Assembly (NCBI RefSeq): GCF_007679965.1
Contig: NZ_VEHL01000006.1
Location: 186,001-250,000 of the forward strand
Length of the DNA: 64,000 nt
Reading direction: 5' to 3'
Source: Bordetella genomosp. 13
Lineage (GTDB): Bacteria > Pseudomonadota > Gammaproteobacteria > Burkholderiales > Burkholderiaceae_B
The notes beneath the pieces are model-generated. The model was not told where the DNA came from. It made no database searches and worked only from the letters and a program-made list of their open reading frames with translations. Position 1 is the first letter of the stretch. Each line of letters starts with the position of its first letter. Position numbers and translations under genes: made by a program. Below, piece by piece: positions 49,686-58,885 of the stretch.

Positions 49686-52106
49686 CTATTTTCCAGGCTT
49701 CGCGGCTGGGCAATCGGGCGTTCCCGCCGCCCCGGCTTCAGCCGTGTCGGTCAGCACGATCTCGTACCAGGGACTCAGTGCGCCGGCCGGCCCCGCCGAC
49801 AGGTTCGCGGCGACGGCATTGCCCTGCTTCTGCATCAGCGCGGCATCCAGCGGCGCCATGCGCCTGCCCTGGCCATCCAGCGGGTAGAGCGCCGCCACCG
49901 GCGCGGCGCCGGCCAGGCGCACGCACAGCAAGGGACGCGAGATCCATGCCGGCGCATGGCCGTACAGCGTGCCGGACGGCTGGTCGAGCTTGCCGGGATC
50001 GGGTTCCAGCGTCCATTGTCCGCGCATGTTCTTGTAAGGCTGCACCTGCTTCGGCCGCGCGGGGATCGACCCCGGCTGCGATCCCACGGTGGGCCCGCCC
50101 ACCGTCAGCAGCAGATGGCGCGACCGCGCCAGGGGCTGCTCGTCCAAGGGCGTCAACAACAGTTGCGCCGCGGCGTCCGGCGCCGTGGCCAGGCTGCGCG
50201 CCTGCAGCCCCGCGGGCCCGCGCCACTGTGCATCCAGACCGCCGAACAGGCCGCGCACGTTCGGCGCGTCCATCGTCAGATAACCGCGCTGCGCATCATG
50301 CTCGACCTGCACCGGCTGCGCGGCCGGCTGCGGCCTGGCGGGCGGCGCCATGGCCCGCGCCTCGGTGTCCATCACCACGCGATAGCGCCACGCATCGGCG
50401 GGCACCACGCCGGCCTGGGCGAGGGTCTTCTCCAGGCCTTCGTACACGTCGGACGCCGCGATGGCCGCTCGCGTATCGGCGGGCATCGGCACGTCCAGCT
50501 GCGTGCGCAACGGCGCGATCCACTGCTGGCGGAAGATCTGCGCGCTCTGGCCGGCCAGCGCGTACTTGCCCCACTCGCCGCGCAGCGTGAAGTTGGACGG
50601 CGCGGTGGACCAGGTCGAGCCGTCCAGGTAATCGAAGAAGAACAGGCCGTCCCAATCCTGCAGCGCGGCCACGGACGACACGATGGGCAGCACCTCGGCG
50701 GCCCGCTGGCTGGGATAGGGCAGGTTGAATTCGCTGAGCACGAACGGCTTGCGCCGGTCATGGCGGAACGACAGCGCCAGCAGCTTGTCCATCTCGTCGC
50801 CGGTGTACGACACATTGCGGATAAACCAGTCCGATTGCTCGCTGCCGGGCGTCGGATAGGTGGGATGATCGACGTAGCGGTGTTCGTCGATATAGTCCAT
50901 GCCGGCCTGCGAATCGAAATTCATCACGCCGCCGTAGTACATCTGCGTACCCGTGACGGGCACGCGCGCGTCGGTCGCGTCGTGCACCACGGCGCGCATG
51001 CGGTCGAAGTACGCGCGATCGGTATCCGCCAGGAACGCCAGGAAATCCCGCAGCCGCAAGGCCTCGCCGGTGGGCTTGCCGTCATCCGGCATCCATTGCT
51101 TCAGCTTGGCCTGCGCGCGGTTCACCAGGGCGCCGAACGTGCTGCTGGCGCGCTCGGTGCTGTCGCGCGACACCAGTTCCAGCGGTTCCGAGCGGTCGGC
51201 GCTGCACGTTCCCCAGGCCTTGCACGCCGCGCCGATGCTGCCGTAGCGCGTGGCCGCCCAGCGGTTCCATTTTTCGCGCAGCACCGGCGCGTAGGCACTG
51301 GGCAACGCATACTCGACCCATTCCTTGCGGGTCCACGCGGCCATCAGCGACGCCTCGTTGCTGATCTCCACCATGGCCAGCGCGGGATTGTTCTTCAACC
51401 CGGCGGCGTCGATCACCTTGCGCGCATAGGATTCCTGCAGCTCCACCATCCGCGGATGGTAGACGTGCACCGACTCACCGATCGGCAGGCGATTGGACGG
51501 AGAGTCGAAGTTGGGCACGCCATCGACTTCCGGACGGAAGCGGTAGCTGACGTACAGGTTGAGGTTGACGTACAGGCCTTCGCGCGCAAGCACTTCGATG
51601 AAGTGGCGCAAGCGGTTCGCGGCCACTTCGTTCAGCGTGGGATACGGGTCGGGGGTGAGGATGCCGCGCGGCTTGTCCGTGTCGCGTCCCGGTGCGAAAT
51701 CCATGTGATGCAGGCGCACCGCATTGAAACCGGCCTTGCGCAGCTGCCGCGCTAGGCGCACGGCGTCCTGGTCCGACGGAAAATTGGTGGCGAAGCTCAG
51801 GCTGATGCCGAACAGGCGCACCCGCTGGTCATCGGCCGTGCCTGGCTGGCCATCCGCGCCTACACGAAAGAAGTGGCCATCGCGTACGAACAGACGATCC
51901 GCCGGGCCCAGGGGATGGTTCAGAGCCGAACGGTCCGGCGCGCCCGCCAACGCCTCTTCGTCGATGGCGAACGTGAACTGCCGCGCGGTGTCGTCGACCT
52001 GGGCCTGAGCCTGCACGGCCACGGCGGCCGTGGCCGCCATCCATGCGCCCATGACCGCGAGACGGCGCAAGCCCCGCGCCAAGGTTCGTCGCCACGGCGC
52101 GATCAT
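49686..52106 (-). CDS. Secreted clan GH-A-type glycoside hydrolase of the exopolysaccharide locus (806 aa)
   Basis: A large secreted glycosidase. The signal peptide is MIAPWRRTLARGLRRLAVMG onward, cleaved near QAQAQ. A TIM-barrel catalytic domain (about 90-560) shows the clan GH-A layout: KAGFNAVRLHHMDF early, the acid/base Glu251 in MVEISNEASL and the nucleophile Glu near 457 in VLSEFNLPYP. A C-terminal beta-rich portion (about 600-806) may bind sugar. It sits between wzx and wzy and overlaps wzy as ATGA, so it is very probably dedicated to this polymer: trimming, clearing the periplasm or releasing biofilm. Confidence 0.85.
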   Translation of the reverse strand: MIAPWRRTLARGLRRLAVMGAWMAATAAVAVQAQAQVDDTARQFTFAIDEEALAGAPDRSALNHPLGPADRLFVRDGHFFRVGADGQPGTADDQRVRLFGISLSFATNFPSDQDAVRLARQLRKAGFNAVRLHHMDFAPGRDTDKPRGILTPDPYPTLNEVAANRLRHFIEVLAREGLYVNLNLYVSYRFRPEVDGVPNFDSPSNRLPIGESVHVYHPRMVELQESYARKVIDAAGLKNNPALAMVEISNEASLMAAWTRKEWVEYALPSAYAPVLREKWNRWAATRYGSIGAACKAWGTCSADRSEPLELVSRDSTERASSTFGALVNRAQAKLKQWMPDDGKPTGEALRLRDFLAFLADTDRAYFDRMRAVVHDATDARVPVTGTQMYYGGVMNFDSQAGMDYIDEHRYVDHPTYPTPGSEQSDWFIRNVSYTGDEMDKLLALSFRHDRRKPFVLSEFNLPYPSQRAAEVLPIVSSVAALQDWDGLFFFDYLDGSTWSTAPSNFTLRGEWGKYALAGQSAQIFRQQWIAPLRTQLDVPMPADTRAAIAASDVYEGLEKTLAQAGVVPADAWRYRVVMDTEARAMAPPARPQPAAQPVQVEHDAQRGYLTMDAPNVRGLFGGLDAQWRGPAGLQARSLATAPDAAAQLLLTPLDEQPLARSRHLLLTVGGPTVGSQPGSIPARPKQVQPYKNMRGQWTLEPDPGKLDQPSGTLYGHAPAWISRPLLCVRLAGAAPVAALYPLDGQGRRMAPLDAALMQKQGNAVAANLSAGPAGALSPWYEIVLTDTAEAGAAGTPDCPAAKPGK

Positions 52107-53482
52107 GCCCGTCCTTCGCCCGCGCCGACGGCGGTGCCCTGCGCATGGCGATGCAGGCGCAGGCGCGAGGAAACGATGATGGAGGAACAGATCAGCCACA
52201 CGTACTCGAACTGCACGCCGCGGAACAGGATGCTTTCGGAGATGTTGCCAATGAGCACCAGCACGAAGAAGGCCCAGTGGAACGCGGCTTCGCCCCGGTC
52301 CACGCGCATCAGCCGCATCAACTGCCTGGCATGCACGAGGATGAAGCCCACCATGAGCGCCACGCCGATGATGCCCAGTTCGTTCAGCATGTCGAGGTAG
52401 CCGCTGTGCGCCTGCAGCGGAATGAAGTGCATGGCGTCGTAGATGTATTGCGAAGGACCGCCCACGCCCAGCCAGAATGCGCCATAGCCGATGCCGTGCC
52501 ACGGGTGGCGCGCCACCTCCATCAGCACCAGCTGCCAGATCTCGGTGCGGCCCGTCAGGTCGGTGCTCTTGTTAAGCAGCGATGCCACCGGGCCCGCGAT
52601 TTCTTCCCAGCGCGGCAGGCGGCCTTCCACGGAATAGAAGAAGTGCAGCAGCAGCATCAGCGCACACGCGGCGCCCAGCACGAGGATGATGCTGACGTGG
52701 CTGTTGGCAAGATAGCGCCGCGCCAGGTACAGGTAGAGGAACGATCCCATCGACGCCGTGATCAGCGACGTCGTGCTCCTGGCCAGCACCAGCATCAGCA
52801 GCGTGAACAGGATCGCGCCCACGCAGAGGCGCCAGTCCAGGCGCCGGATACGCAGTTCGCGCAGCCACAGCACCACGGTGAAGGCGCTGACGACGCCCAG
52901 CAGGTTCTTGTGCCAGAAAATGCCGCGCCACGCCGCGCCCAGCTCATAGTCCACGCCGACCTGCGGAACCAGCAGCGACACGAAGAAGCAGATCACCAGC
53001 AGGGGCGTGAACGTCGCCATCACCGTGGTGGCGAACTTCGACATGTTGCTGACCGGCGGCGCGATGGCCAGCCCTACCATGATGAAGCCCATGATCTGCA
53101 CCACGCGCTTGAACGTGGTGACAGGGTAGGGCGACCACAGGATGGAACATGCGCTCCAGGCCAGCATCAGCAACAGGAACGGATTGACGGCGCGCAGATT
53201 GCGCCATGCGGTCTCGCGGTTCATCCACAGCAGCCAGGCGGCGATCAGGTAGACGCTGCCGAACACGACCGGCAGCTGCCAGGTGCCTTCGGCATAGCTG
53301 GTGTCCAGCACCGTGGAGGTCGCGAACAGGTTGGTGGTGCGGATGAGCGGAAAGCCGACGCTGAGCGCGATGATCAGCGTGATCAGCAGGCCCTGCAATG
53401 CCTGTCCGTTCAGGCCCTGCGCCACGGCGGGACGCGGCGGGACGTGCAGCACGGGCTTGCCGCTCAGCGTCGTCTCAGCCAT
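52103..53482 (-). CDS. Exopolysaccharide polymerase, Wzy/O-antigen ligase family (459 aa)
   Basis: A polytopic membrane protein of the Wzy_C superfamily. About 11 hydrophobic helices are visible, with a periplasmic loop (about 305-390) containing TDLTGRTEIWQLVLMEVARH, PWHGIGYGAFW and LQAHSGYLDMLNELGIIG, the residues typical of O-antigen polymerase/ligase proteins. It should polymerise flipped repeat units. The start at 53482 overlaps the preceding ParA/BY-kinase-like gene by 19 bases. The tail (HRHAQGTAVGAGEGRA) is not conserved in character. Confidence 0.9.
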   Translation of the reverse strand: MAETTLSGKPVLHVPPRPAVAQGLNGQALQGLLITLIIALSVGFPLIRTTNLFATSTVLDTSYAEGTWQLPVVFGSVYLIAAWLLWMNRETAWRNLRAVNPFLLLMLAWSACSILWSPYPVTTFKRVVQIMGFIMVGLAIAPPVSNMSKFATTVMATFTPLLVICFFVSLLVPQVGVDYELGAAWRGIFWHKNLLGVVSAFTVVLWLRELRIRRLDWRLCVGAILFTLLMLVLARSTTSLITASMGSFLYLYLARRYLANSHVSIILVLGAACALMLLLHFFYSVEGRLPRWEEIAGPVASLLNKSTDLTGRTEIWQLVLMEVARHPWHGIGYGAFWLGVGGPSQYIYDAMHFIPLQAHSGYLDMLNELGIIGVALMVGFILVHARQLMRLMRVDRGEAAFHWAFFVLVLIGNISESILFRGVQFEYVWLICSSIIVSSRLRLHRHAQGTAVGAGEGRA

Positions 53483-54837
53483 CTGGCCCACCAGGATGTC
53501 CGGGCCGATCCGGCCTGCGGGCTGCCGTAGCTGTTGTAGACCGATCCCACCAGTTGCGCGCCCGCGCGCCGCATGCGCTCCTGCGTCTGGCGCAGGTCGG
53601 CCATCAGCGTCGCGTCCTGCCGGACCACCAGCATGCACACGTCGGTCTGGCTGGCGATGATCTGCGCGTCGGCCGACCGGTTGGCGGCCGGCGTATCGAC
53701 CACGATCACGTCGAAGTCGTCCCGGAACCGGTCGATAAAGCGCTGCAGGGCCGGCGCCCCCAGGATTTCGGTCGGGTTGGGCGGCGTGGGCCCGCAGGAA
53801 AGCACGTGCAGCAGCGGAAAGCCCGGCACGCTCTGCCCCGGCGCGTGCGCCTCGCGGCCGGCCAGCATCGTGGACAGGCCGGCGCCGCCCTTCAGCTTGA
53901 ACAGCTCGGAGCCCGCGCCGCCACGCAGATCCGCGTTGATCAGCAGCACGCGCTGGCCGGACTGCGAGTAGGCGACCGCCAGGCTGGCCGCCACGTACGA
54001 CTTGCCGTCGCCATCGTTCGGGCTGACCACCGCCAGCGAGAAATGCTTGCGCGAATTCAGGCGCAGCGAGATCTCCGCGCGGATCTGCCGGATGGCCTCG
54101 GCCTCGCGGCCGAAGGGATTGTGCGCGATGGCCAGGCTGGTATGCAGCGTGGGGTGCGCCATCAGGGCGGTCGCGTAGTTGAACTGCTCGGACAGCGCGT
54201 TCTGCATGTCGCGCTCGGTCACGAAGCCCAGCCGGATCGCAGCTTCGCCGAAACGCAGGCCGGATTGCTGTTGCAGCTCGATGGTGCGTTGCACCTGTTC
54301 GGGCGTGAGCAGGCCGGCGCTGACCAGGCGTTCGCCCATCTTGCCGCCGCCGGCGGAAGCGCTTGGCGCAGGCGATTCGGACGCGGGGGCCTCGGGAGGC
54401 GCGCCATTCGCTTGCGATGCGGGCTCGAGCACGGCGGAGCCGGCGGGCATCGCCGGAGCAAGAAGCTCGGACGCCGCCGCGGCGGGCTCGGCGCGATTCG
54501 CGGGCGCGGCCGAGGCGTCGGACGGCGCACTGGCCGGGCAGACCGGAAGCGGCGCGTAGTCCACGGGCTGCGCATCCGGCGCGGAGCTGGATGCGGACGG
54601 CGGCGTCGCGGAGGGCAGCGTCGCAGACGCCGGCGCCGCTGCCGTGAACGGATCCTCATTGGCCGGCCGTGCCACCGCCGATTCAGGCGGCCGGGCAGGG
54701 ATCTGGGGCGCGACCTGATCGCGCAGCAGGCTTGCCGGCTGCCAATCGACGAACGGCGACTGGGCCTGCCGCGCGGCCCGCGGTTCTGCCGAACCGGACG
54801 GATCGCGCGGCCGCGCCGAGTTGTTGAGTTTCGTCAT
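53464..54837 (-). CDS. Exopolysaccharide BY-kinase/ParA-like protein with an MshEN domain (457 aa)
   Basis: A cytoplasmic protein with three parts. Residues 1-160 are Pro/Ala/Ser-rich and probably disordered. Residues 166-218 form a two-motif MshEN domain: motif 1 (166-189) and motif 2 (195-218), separated by five residues, with the expected Gly-Leu-Leu and terminal Gln pattern. Residues about 240-457 are a CpsD/EpsG-like P-loop domain with SPNDGDGKS (Walker A), VLLINADLR (Walker A') and DVIVVDTPA (Walker B). The tyrosine-rich tail of BY-kinases is missing (the end is TSWWARWLRRR). It overlaps the Wzz-like gene as ATGA and should regulate chain length with it; MshEN suggests cyclic di-GMP control. 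Confidence 0.9.
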   Translation of the reverse strand: MTKLNNSARPRDPSGSAEPRAARQAQSPFVDWQPASLLRDQVAPQIPARPPESAVARPANEDPFTAAAPASATLPSATPPSASSSAPDAQPVDYAPLPVCPASAPSDASAAPANRAEPAAAASELLAPAMPAGSAVLEPASQANGAPPEAPASESPAPSASAGGGKMGERLVSAGLLTPEQVQRTIELQQQSGLRFGEAAIRLGFVTERDMQNALSEQFNYATALMAHPTLHTSLAIAHNPFGREAEAIRQIRAEISLRLNSRKHFSLAVVSPNDGDGKSYVAASLAVAYSQSGQRVLLINADLRGGAGSELFKLKGGAGLSTMLAGREAHAPGQSVPGFPLLHVLSCGPTPPNPTEILGAPALQRFIDRFRDDFDVIVVDTPAANRSADAQIIASQTDVCMLVVRQDATLMADLRQTQERMRRAGAQLVGSVYNSYGSPQAGSARTSWWARWLRRR

Positions 54838-56225
54838 GCCCGCATTCCCGCAGGCTCGGCCTCGGCGAAGCCTATCCGGCCCACCAACGGCATGGGGTCG
54901 CCCTGCTCGACGTCGCGCGCGCAGCGTATGCGGCGCGTGCGCAGTTCGAGCAGCAACGCCAGCATCACGCCGGCCGCCGCCCCCACCACCATGCTCAACA
55001 GCACGCTCTGTGTCTTGCGCGGCTTGGAAGGCCTGGTCGGCATTTCCGCGGCGCGCAGGATCGACAGGTTCGGCGTGGTGACGTTGCTGGCCATCAGAAG
55101 GCTGTCGTACTTCTGCAAGGCGGTGTTGTAGACCTGCTCGACGCCCGCCAGCTGCCGCTGGTAGGCCACCAGGCGGTCGCGCTGCGCCAGGCGTTCGATG
55201 ACCTTGGCGCGCTGCGCATCGATGTCGCGCTGCAAGGCCTCGATCTGCCCCTGCAGCCGGGCCGGTTCGTCGCGTTCGGCGGCAAGCGCGGCACGAGCCT
55301 GCCGCGCGATGTTGCCCTGCAATTGCTGGCGCTCGGCCATCAGTCCCAGCATGGTCGGGTGGTTGGCGCCGATGGAGCCGCGCACTTCGCCGATCTGCCG
55401 ATTGACGATGTTCAACGCTTCCTTCATGTCGTTCAGGGACAGCAGCTGCGCCACCTGCGGCAGGTCTTCCGGGCGCATGCCGGCCTGCAGCAGGCGGTCG
55501 TTGGCCTGGCTGCGCGCCTGGGCGGCCTGCAGCTGGTTCTGCAGGGCCAGCAGGTCCGTCGTCATCTGGTTGAGCCGGCGGGCCTCCAGGTCATCGGTCT
55601 GCTGGGCATCGATCAGCCCGGTCTCCTGCTGGTAACGCGTCAGCTTCTCCTGGATGTTGTCGACTTCGTTGCGCAACTCTTCCAGCTGGGCGTTGTATTG
55701 CTCGCTGCGCTGGCGTGCCGCGCGGGACGCCAGGTCCTGGCTGACCGCGATGTACGAATTCACGATGGCGTTGGCGTAGTCGCGCGCCTTCTCGGGCGTT
55801 TCGGCGGAGAAGGCCACGCTGAGCACGCGGCTGGTGCGCTGGCTGCTGACTTCGACGTTGCGCAGGATGGATTCGATCAGCTTGTCGTGCGCCTGGGGAT
55901 CCTCGGCGCGGTTGCCCTTGGACAGTCCCAGGGTGCGGATCAGGCGCTCGGCGACCGCCTGGCTCTTGATCATGTCGACCTGCGTCTGCATGTAGCTCTC
56001 GTCCAGCATCGCGGAGAAGGAACGGCCGTTTACCGGGTCGTTTTCCTTGTAGTCGATGAAGACGTCGGCCGCCGACGTCCAGACCCGCGGGATGGCCAGT
56101 ACCACGATCACTGTCAGCAGGATCACGCCCAGCGCCACCCCGACGATCAGCCGCAGGCGCGCCGCGAGCATGGCCTGCACCTGCGCCAATGAAAGGAGGC
56201 TGGAATCGGAGGACGAGGAATCCAC
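54834..56225 (-). CDS. Chain-length determinant protein, Wzz/EpsF type (463 aa, GTG start)
   Basis: An inner-membrane polysaccharide co-polymerase. The N-terminal helix (LRLIVGVALGVILLTVIVVL) and a C-terminal helix (VLLSMVVGAAAGVMLALLLE) flank a periplasmic domain with extended coiled coil (about 160-370). The proline-rich segment before the second helix (EMPTRPSKPRKTQ) is the classic Wzz signature. The only fitting start is GTG at 56225, without a strong ribosome site. It is the first gene of the minus-strand part of the locus (56225 down to 46238), followed with overlap by its cytoplasmic partner. Confidence 0.93.
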   Translation of the reverse strand: MDSSSSDSSLLSLAQVQAMLAARLRLIVGVALGVILLTVIVVLAIPRVWTSAADVFIDYKENDPVNGRSFSAMLDESYMQTQVDMIKSQAVAERLIRTLGLSKGNRAEDPQAHDKLIESILRNVEVSSQRTSRVLSVAFSAETPEKARDYANAIVNSYIAVSQDLASRAARQRSEQYNAQLEELRNEVDNIQEKLTRYQQETGLIDAQQTDDLEARRLNQMTTDLLALQNQLQAAQARSQANDRLLQAGMRPEDLPQVAQLLSLNDMKEALNIVNRQIGEVRGSIGANHPTMLGLMAERQQLQGNIARQARAALAAERDEPARLQGQIEALQRDIDAQRAKVIERLAQRDRLVAYQRQLAGVEQVYNTALQKYDSLLMASNVTTPNLSILRAAEMPTRPSKPRKTQSVLLSMVVGAAAGVMLALLLELRTRRIRCARDVEQGDPMPLVGRIGFAEAEPAGMRA

Positions 56226-56654
56226 GAGACGGCGGAGCGCCCATGGCGCAGGAAAAGGTCAACGAACGATTCTAACCGGACCTATTCGCACATTCGATGA
56301 AAACGGGGAGGCATCCTGCGCACCGTCGTATGGCCGCTGCAGTATCGTGCAGGCCGTCGCGCGGACCGCCTGTGGATAACTGCTATGAGGCCGAGTTGTG
56401 CACAGGGTGTGGAGCCGAATTGAACAAACCCGGTTTTCGGCCGCCTGTGGAAAAGTTGTTCAACTTCGACTTATCCCCAGAACAGACTTCGTGCACAAGC
56501 AAAAAAGGCTGCAAGCCGATGAAATAGAATCGCTTTTTCGGGTTGATGCAGTTATCCACAGTCCTTATCCATTACCAATCTTTTTATAAAGAACAACATA
56601 AGAGAAAACCTAAACCATGCCAGCCAGCCGCCACTCCTCCCTGGGCACACCACC
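56226..56654. other. Divergent spacer with DnaA-box cluster before tctD
   Basis: This 429-base spacer becomes strongly A/T-rich toward tctD. Matches to the DnaA box TTWTNCACA are at 56371-56379 (reverse), 56446-56454 (reverse) and 56552-56560 (forward). One-mismatch sites are at 56396-56404 and 56471-56479. Minus-strand TAGAAT at 56269-56274 is a -10 candidate for the chain-length gene, and TATAAA at 56585-56590 one for tctD. No gene was recognised. Confidence 0.6.
56370..56561. repeat. 13-base perfect inverted repeat containing DnaA boxes
   Basis: CTGTGGATAACTG (56370-56382) and CAGTTATCCACAG (56549-56561) are exact reverse complements, 166 bases apart, each containing the consensus DnaA box TTATCCACA. 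A third box (TTTTCCACA, reverse) lies between them. Confidence 0.75.
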
Positions 56655-57353
56655 ATGCGTATCCTGCTGATAGAAGACGAAGCCGAGCTTGCGCACTGGC
56701 TGGCTCGTAGCCTCGCCCGCCATGCGGGCTTCGTCGTCGAATGGGCCAACGACGGCGTCGTGGCCGAGCGCCGGCTCACCCTGGAAGAATTCGACGCGGT
56801 CGTGCTGGACCTGGGGCTGCCTGGCATGGACGGCCACAGTCTCCTGTCGCGCATGCGCGCCAGGGACGACCGCACGCCCGTGCTGGTGCTGACCGCGCGC
56901 GACTCACTGGCCGAACGCATCGGAACCCTGCACGAGGGCGCCGACGATTTCCTGCCCAAACCGTTCGTCCTGGAAGAGGTCGAAGCGCGCCTGACGGCCC
57001 TGATCCGTCGCAGCCGGGGTCGCGAGCATCCGCGCATGGCATTGGGAAACCTGGTCCTGGACACCGCGTCGCAGCGTTTTACCGTGGCCGGCCAGGTGCT
57101 GCCGCTGTCTCCGCGCGAACACGCCGTGCTGCGCGTACTGATCCAGCGCAGCGGCGAACCCGTGGGCAAGCAGCAGATCCTGGACCGCATCCAGCCCGAC
57201 GACAGCGAAGTCAACCTGGAAGCCGTGGAAGTCCTTGTCCACAGGCTGCGGAAGAAACTGGCCGGCACCGGCGTGCAGATCGTCACGCTGCGCGGCATGG
57301 GCTACAGCCTGGAGATCGCGGTTGAAAACCCCGCAGACGGCACGCCCCCGTAA
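56655..57353 (+). CDS. tctD: Response regulator TctD, OmpR/PhoB family (232 aa)
   Basis: A two-component transcription factor. The receiver domain has the acidic pocket EDE (7-9), phospho-acceptor Asp52 in LDLGLPGMDG, Thr80 and Lys102 in LPKPF. A winged-helix domain follows (about 125-222), ending VEVLVHRLRKKLAGTGVQIV and RGMGYSLE. It is immediately followed, with overlap, by a sensor kinase and then by tctC-tctB-tctA, so it should activate the tricarboxylate transporter in response to citrate-like compounds. The upstream spacer has DnaA-box sequences and a TATAAA hexamer. Confidence 0.93.
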   Translation: MRILLIEDEAELAHWLARSLARHAGFVVEWANDGVVAERRLTLEEFDAVVLDLGLPGMDGHSLLSRMRARDDRTPVLVLTARDSLAERIGTLHEGADDFLPKPFVLEEVEARLTALIRRSRGREHPRMALGNLVLDTASQRFTVAGQVLPLSPREHAVLRVLIQRSGEPVGKQQILDRIQPDDSEVNLEAVEVLVHRLRKKLAGTGVQIVTLRGMGYSLEIAVENPADGTPP

Positions 57354-58785
57354 CCGCACCCTCAAGGCCGTCCTGCTGGGACGGCTGATTCCGGCGCTGG
57401 TCTGCGTGATGCTGGCCGCGCTGTACCTGTCCAACCACCAGCTGCGCGACCAGGTCGACCATGCCTACGACCGGTCGCTGTCCGGCGCGCTGCGCTCGAT
57501 CGACCACAACATATCCACGGCAAGCGGCGGCCTGGCCATGGAGCAGCCTTATCTGCTGCTCGAGTTCTTCCAGTTGACCGCCACGGGCCACGTCTACTAC
57601 CGGGTCGCCACCGAGGACGGACTGGCCGAGATCGGCAATCCTGGCCTGCCGCTGCCGAGCGAACCCCTGGTATCCGGCGAGCCCCGCTTCTTCTATGCCC
57701 AGTACGGCGAAGAGCTGGTCCGGGTGGCCGCTCTGGCGCGGCCGATGGATCCGCCGCTGTACAACGACAAGGGGGGCAGGGTGATCGTCCAGGTCGCCGA
57801 AAGCCTGGAAAGCCGCACAGAGGTCCTCCAGAGCGCTTTGGTGACTTCGGTAGGGCGGGACCTTGCCGTGGTGCTGATCAGCGTCCTGGTGGTCATCTGG
57901 AGCGTCTTCAGCGCCCTGGATCCCCTGGAACGCCTCAAGGAGGATCTGGAGACCCGTCCCGCGGACGATCTCAGCCCCGTCAGCGCTTCCGGAGTGCCGG
58001 GTGAGGTCCGACCCCTGGTCGATGCCGTAAACCTTCACATGGCCCGTTTTACGGACCAGGCGAGGGTGCAGCGGCAGTTCCTGGACGACGCCTCCCACCA
58101 GTTGCGCACACCCCTGTCGGTCCTGCGTACCCAGACGGCCTATGCGCTGCGCGAGGAAGACCCCGCCGAAATCCGCGCCGCCCTGTTGGGCATGCAGGAG
58201 GGGCTTGACCATGCGGTCCGCACCACCAACCAGATGCTGTCCCTGGCCCGGGCCAAGGACGCCACCCTGGCGGAAGGGGGCGCGGCCTTCGAGTCCGTGA
58301 ATCTCGTGGAATTGGCGAACACGGTCGTCCGGGCCCTGCTGCCCGCCGCCCGGGCACGCAGGCTGGACCTGGGCCTGGACTTGCCCGACGCGGCCGTCAT
58401 GGTCAAAGGCCTGGAGTGGCTGCTGCGCGAGGCCCTGAGCAACCTGCTGGACAACGCCATCCGCTACACCCCGGACGGCGGCGAGATCACCGTGCGCGTC
58501 GTGCGCGAGGCCAACGCGGCCTGCGTGGTGGTCGAGGACAGCGGCGCGGGCATGTCGCAACTGGACATCGAACGGGCCGGCGTGCGCTTTCGCCGGGGGG
58601 CGGCCGGGAAGAACAAGGGTGGCGCCGGACTGGGCCTGGCCATCGTCGGCACCATCATGGAAATCCACGGCGCCAGACTGCTGATCGAGAACCGCCCAGG
58701 GCGCGCCGGACTGCGCGTGGCACTAGTGTTTACCCTCGATTCGCCCCGGTTTGGTGCGACGCACCAGAAAAATGCATTGAGTTGA
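57322..58785 (+). CDS. tctE: Sensor histidine kinase TctE (487 aa, TTG start)
   Basis: The membrane sensor partner of TctD. Membrane helix 1 (about 15-36) and helix 2 (about 175-197) enclose a periplasmic sensing domain of the two-component sensor N-terminal type. A linker region leads to the HisKA motif DASHQLRTPLSVL with His259. HATPase motifs follow: DNAIRYTPDGGEI (N box), EDSGAGMS (G1) and KGGAGLGLAIVGTI (G2). The TTG at 57322 has GGAG seven bases upstream and lies inside the end of tctD (32-base overlap); no in-frame ATG is available near it. Confidence 0.92.
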   Translation: MKTPQTARPRNRTLKAVLLGRLIPALVCVMLAALYLSNHQLRDQVDHAYDRSLSGALRSIDHNISTASGGLAMEQPYLLLEFFQLTATGHVYYRVATEDGLAEIGNPGLPLPSEPLVSGEPRFFYAQYGEELVRVAALARPMDPPLYNDKGGRVIVQVAESLESRTEVLQSALVTSVGRDLAVVLISVLVVIWSVFSALDPLERLKEDLETRPADDLSPVSASGVPGEVRPLVDAVNLHMARFTDQARVQRQFLDDASHQLRTPLSVLRTQTAYALREEDPAEIRAALLGMQEGLDHAVRTTNQMLSLARAKDATLAEGGAAFESVNLVELANTVVRALLPAARARRLDLGLDLPDAAVMVKGLEWLLREALSNLLDNAIRYTPDGGEITVRVVREANAACVVVEDSGAGMSQLDIERAGVRFRRGAAGKNKGGAGLGLAIVGTIMEIHGARLLIENRPGRAGLRVALVFTLDSPRFGATHQKNALS

Positions 58786-58885
58786 AAGGGTCCGGAAAGG
58801 GACGGTTATGTACGGTTGCGCTCCAGCGGGAGGCGAAAGGCCCCTCCGCACGACATACATCTACAAACCTGACGGAGACCGCAAG

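Noticed and set aside
56226..56654. Chromosomal replication origin
   Set aside because: DnaA boxes are present, but dnaA, dnaN, gyrB, rpmH or par genes are absent, so an origin cannot be claimed; it is kept as an unexplained box cluster.
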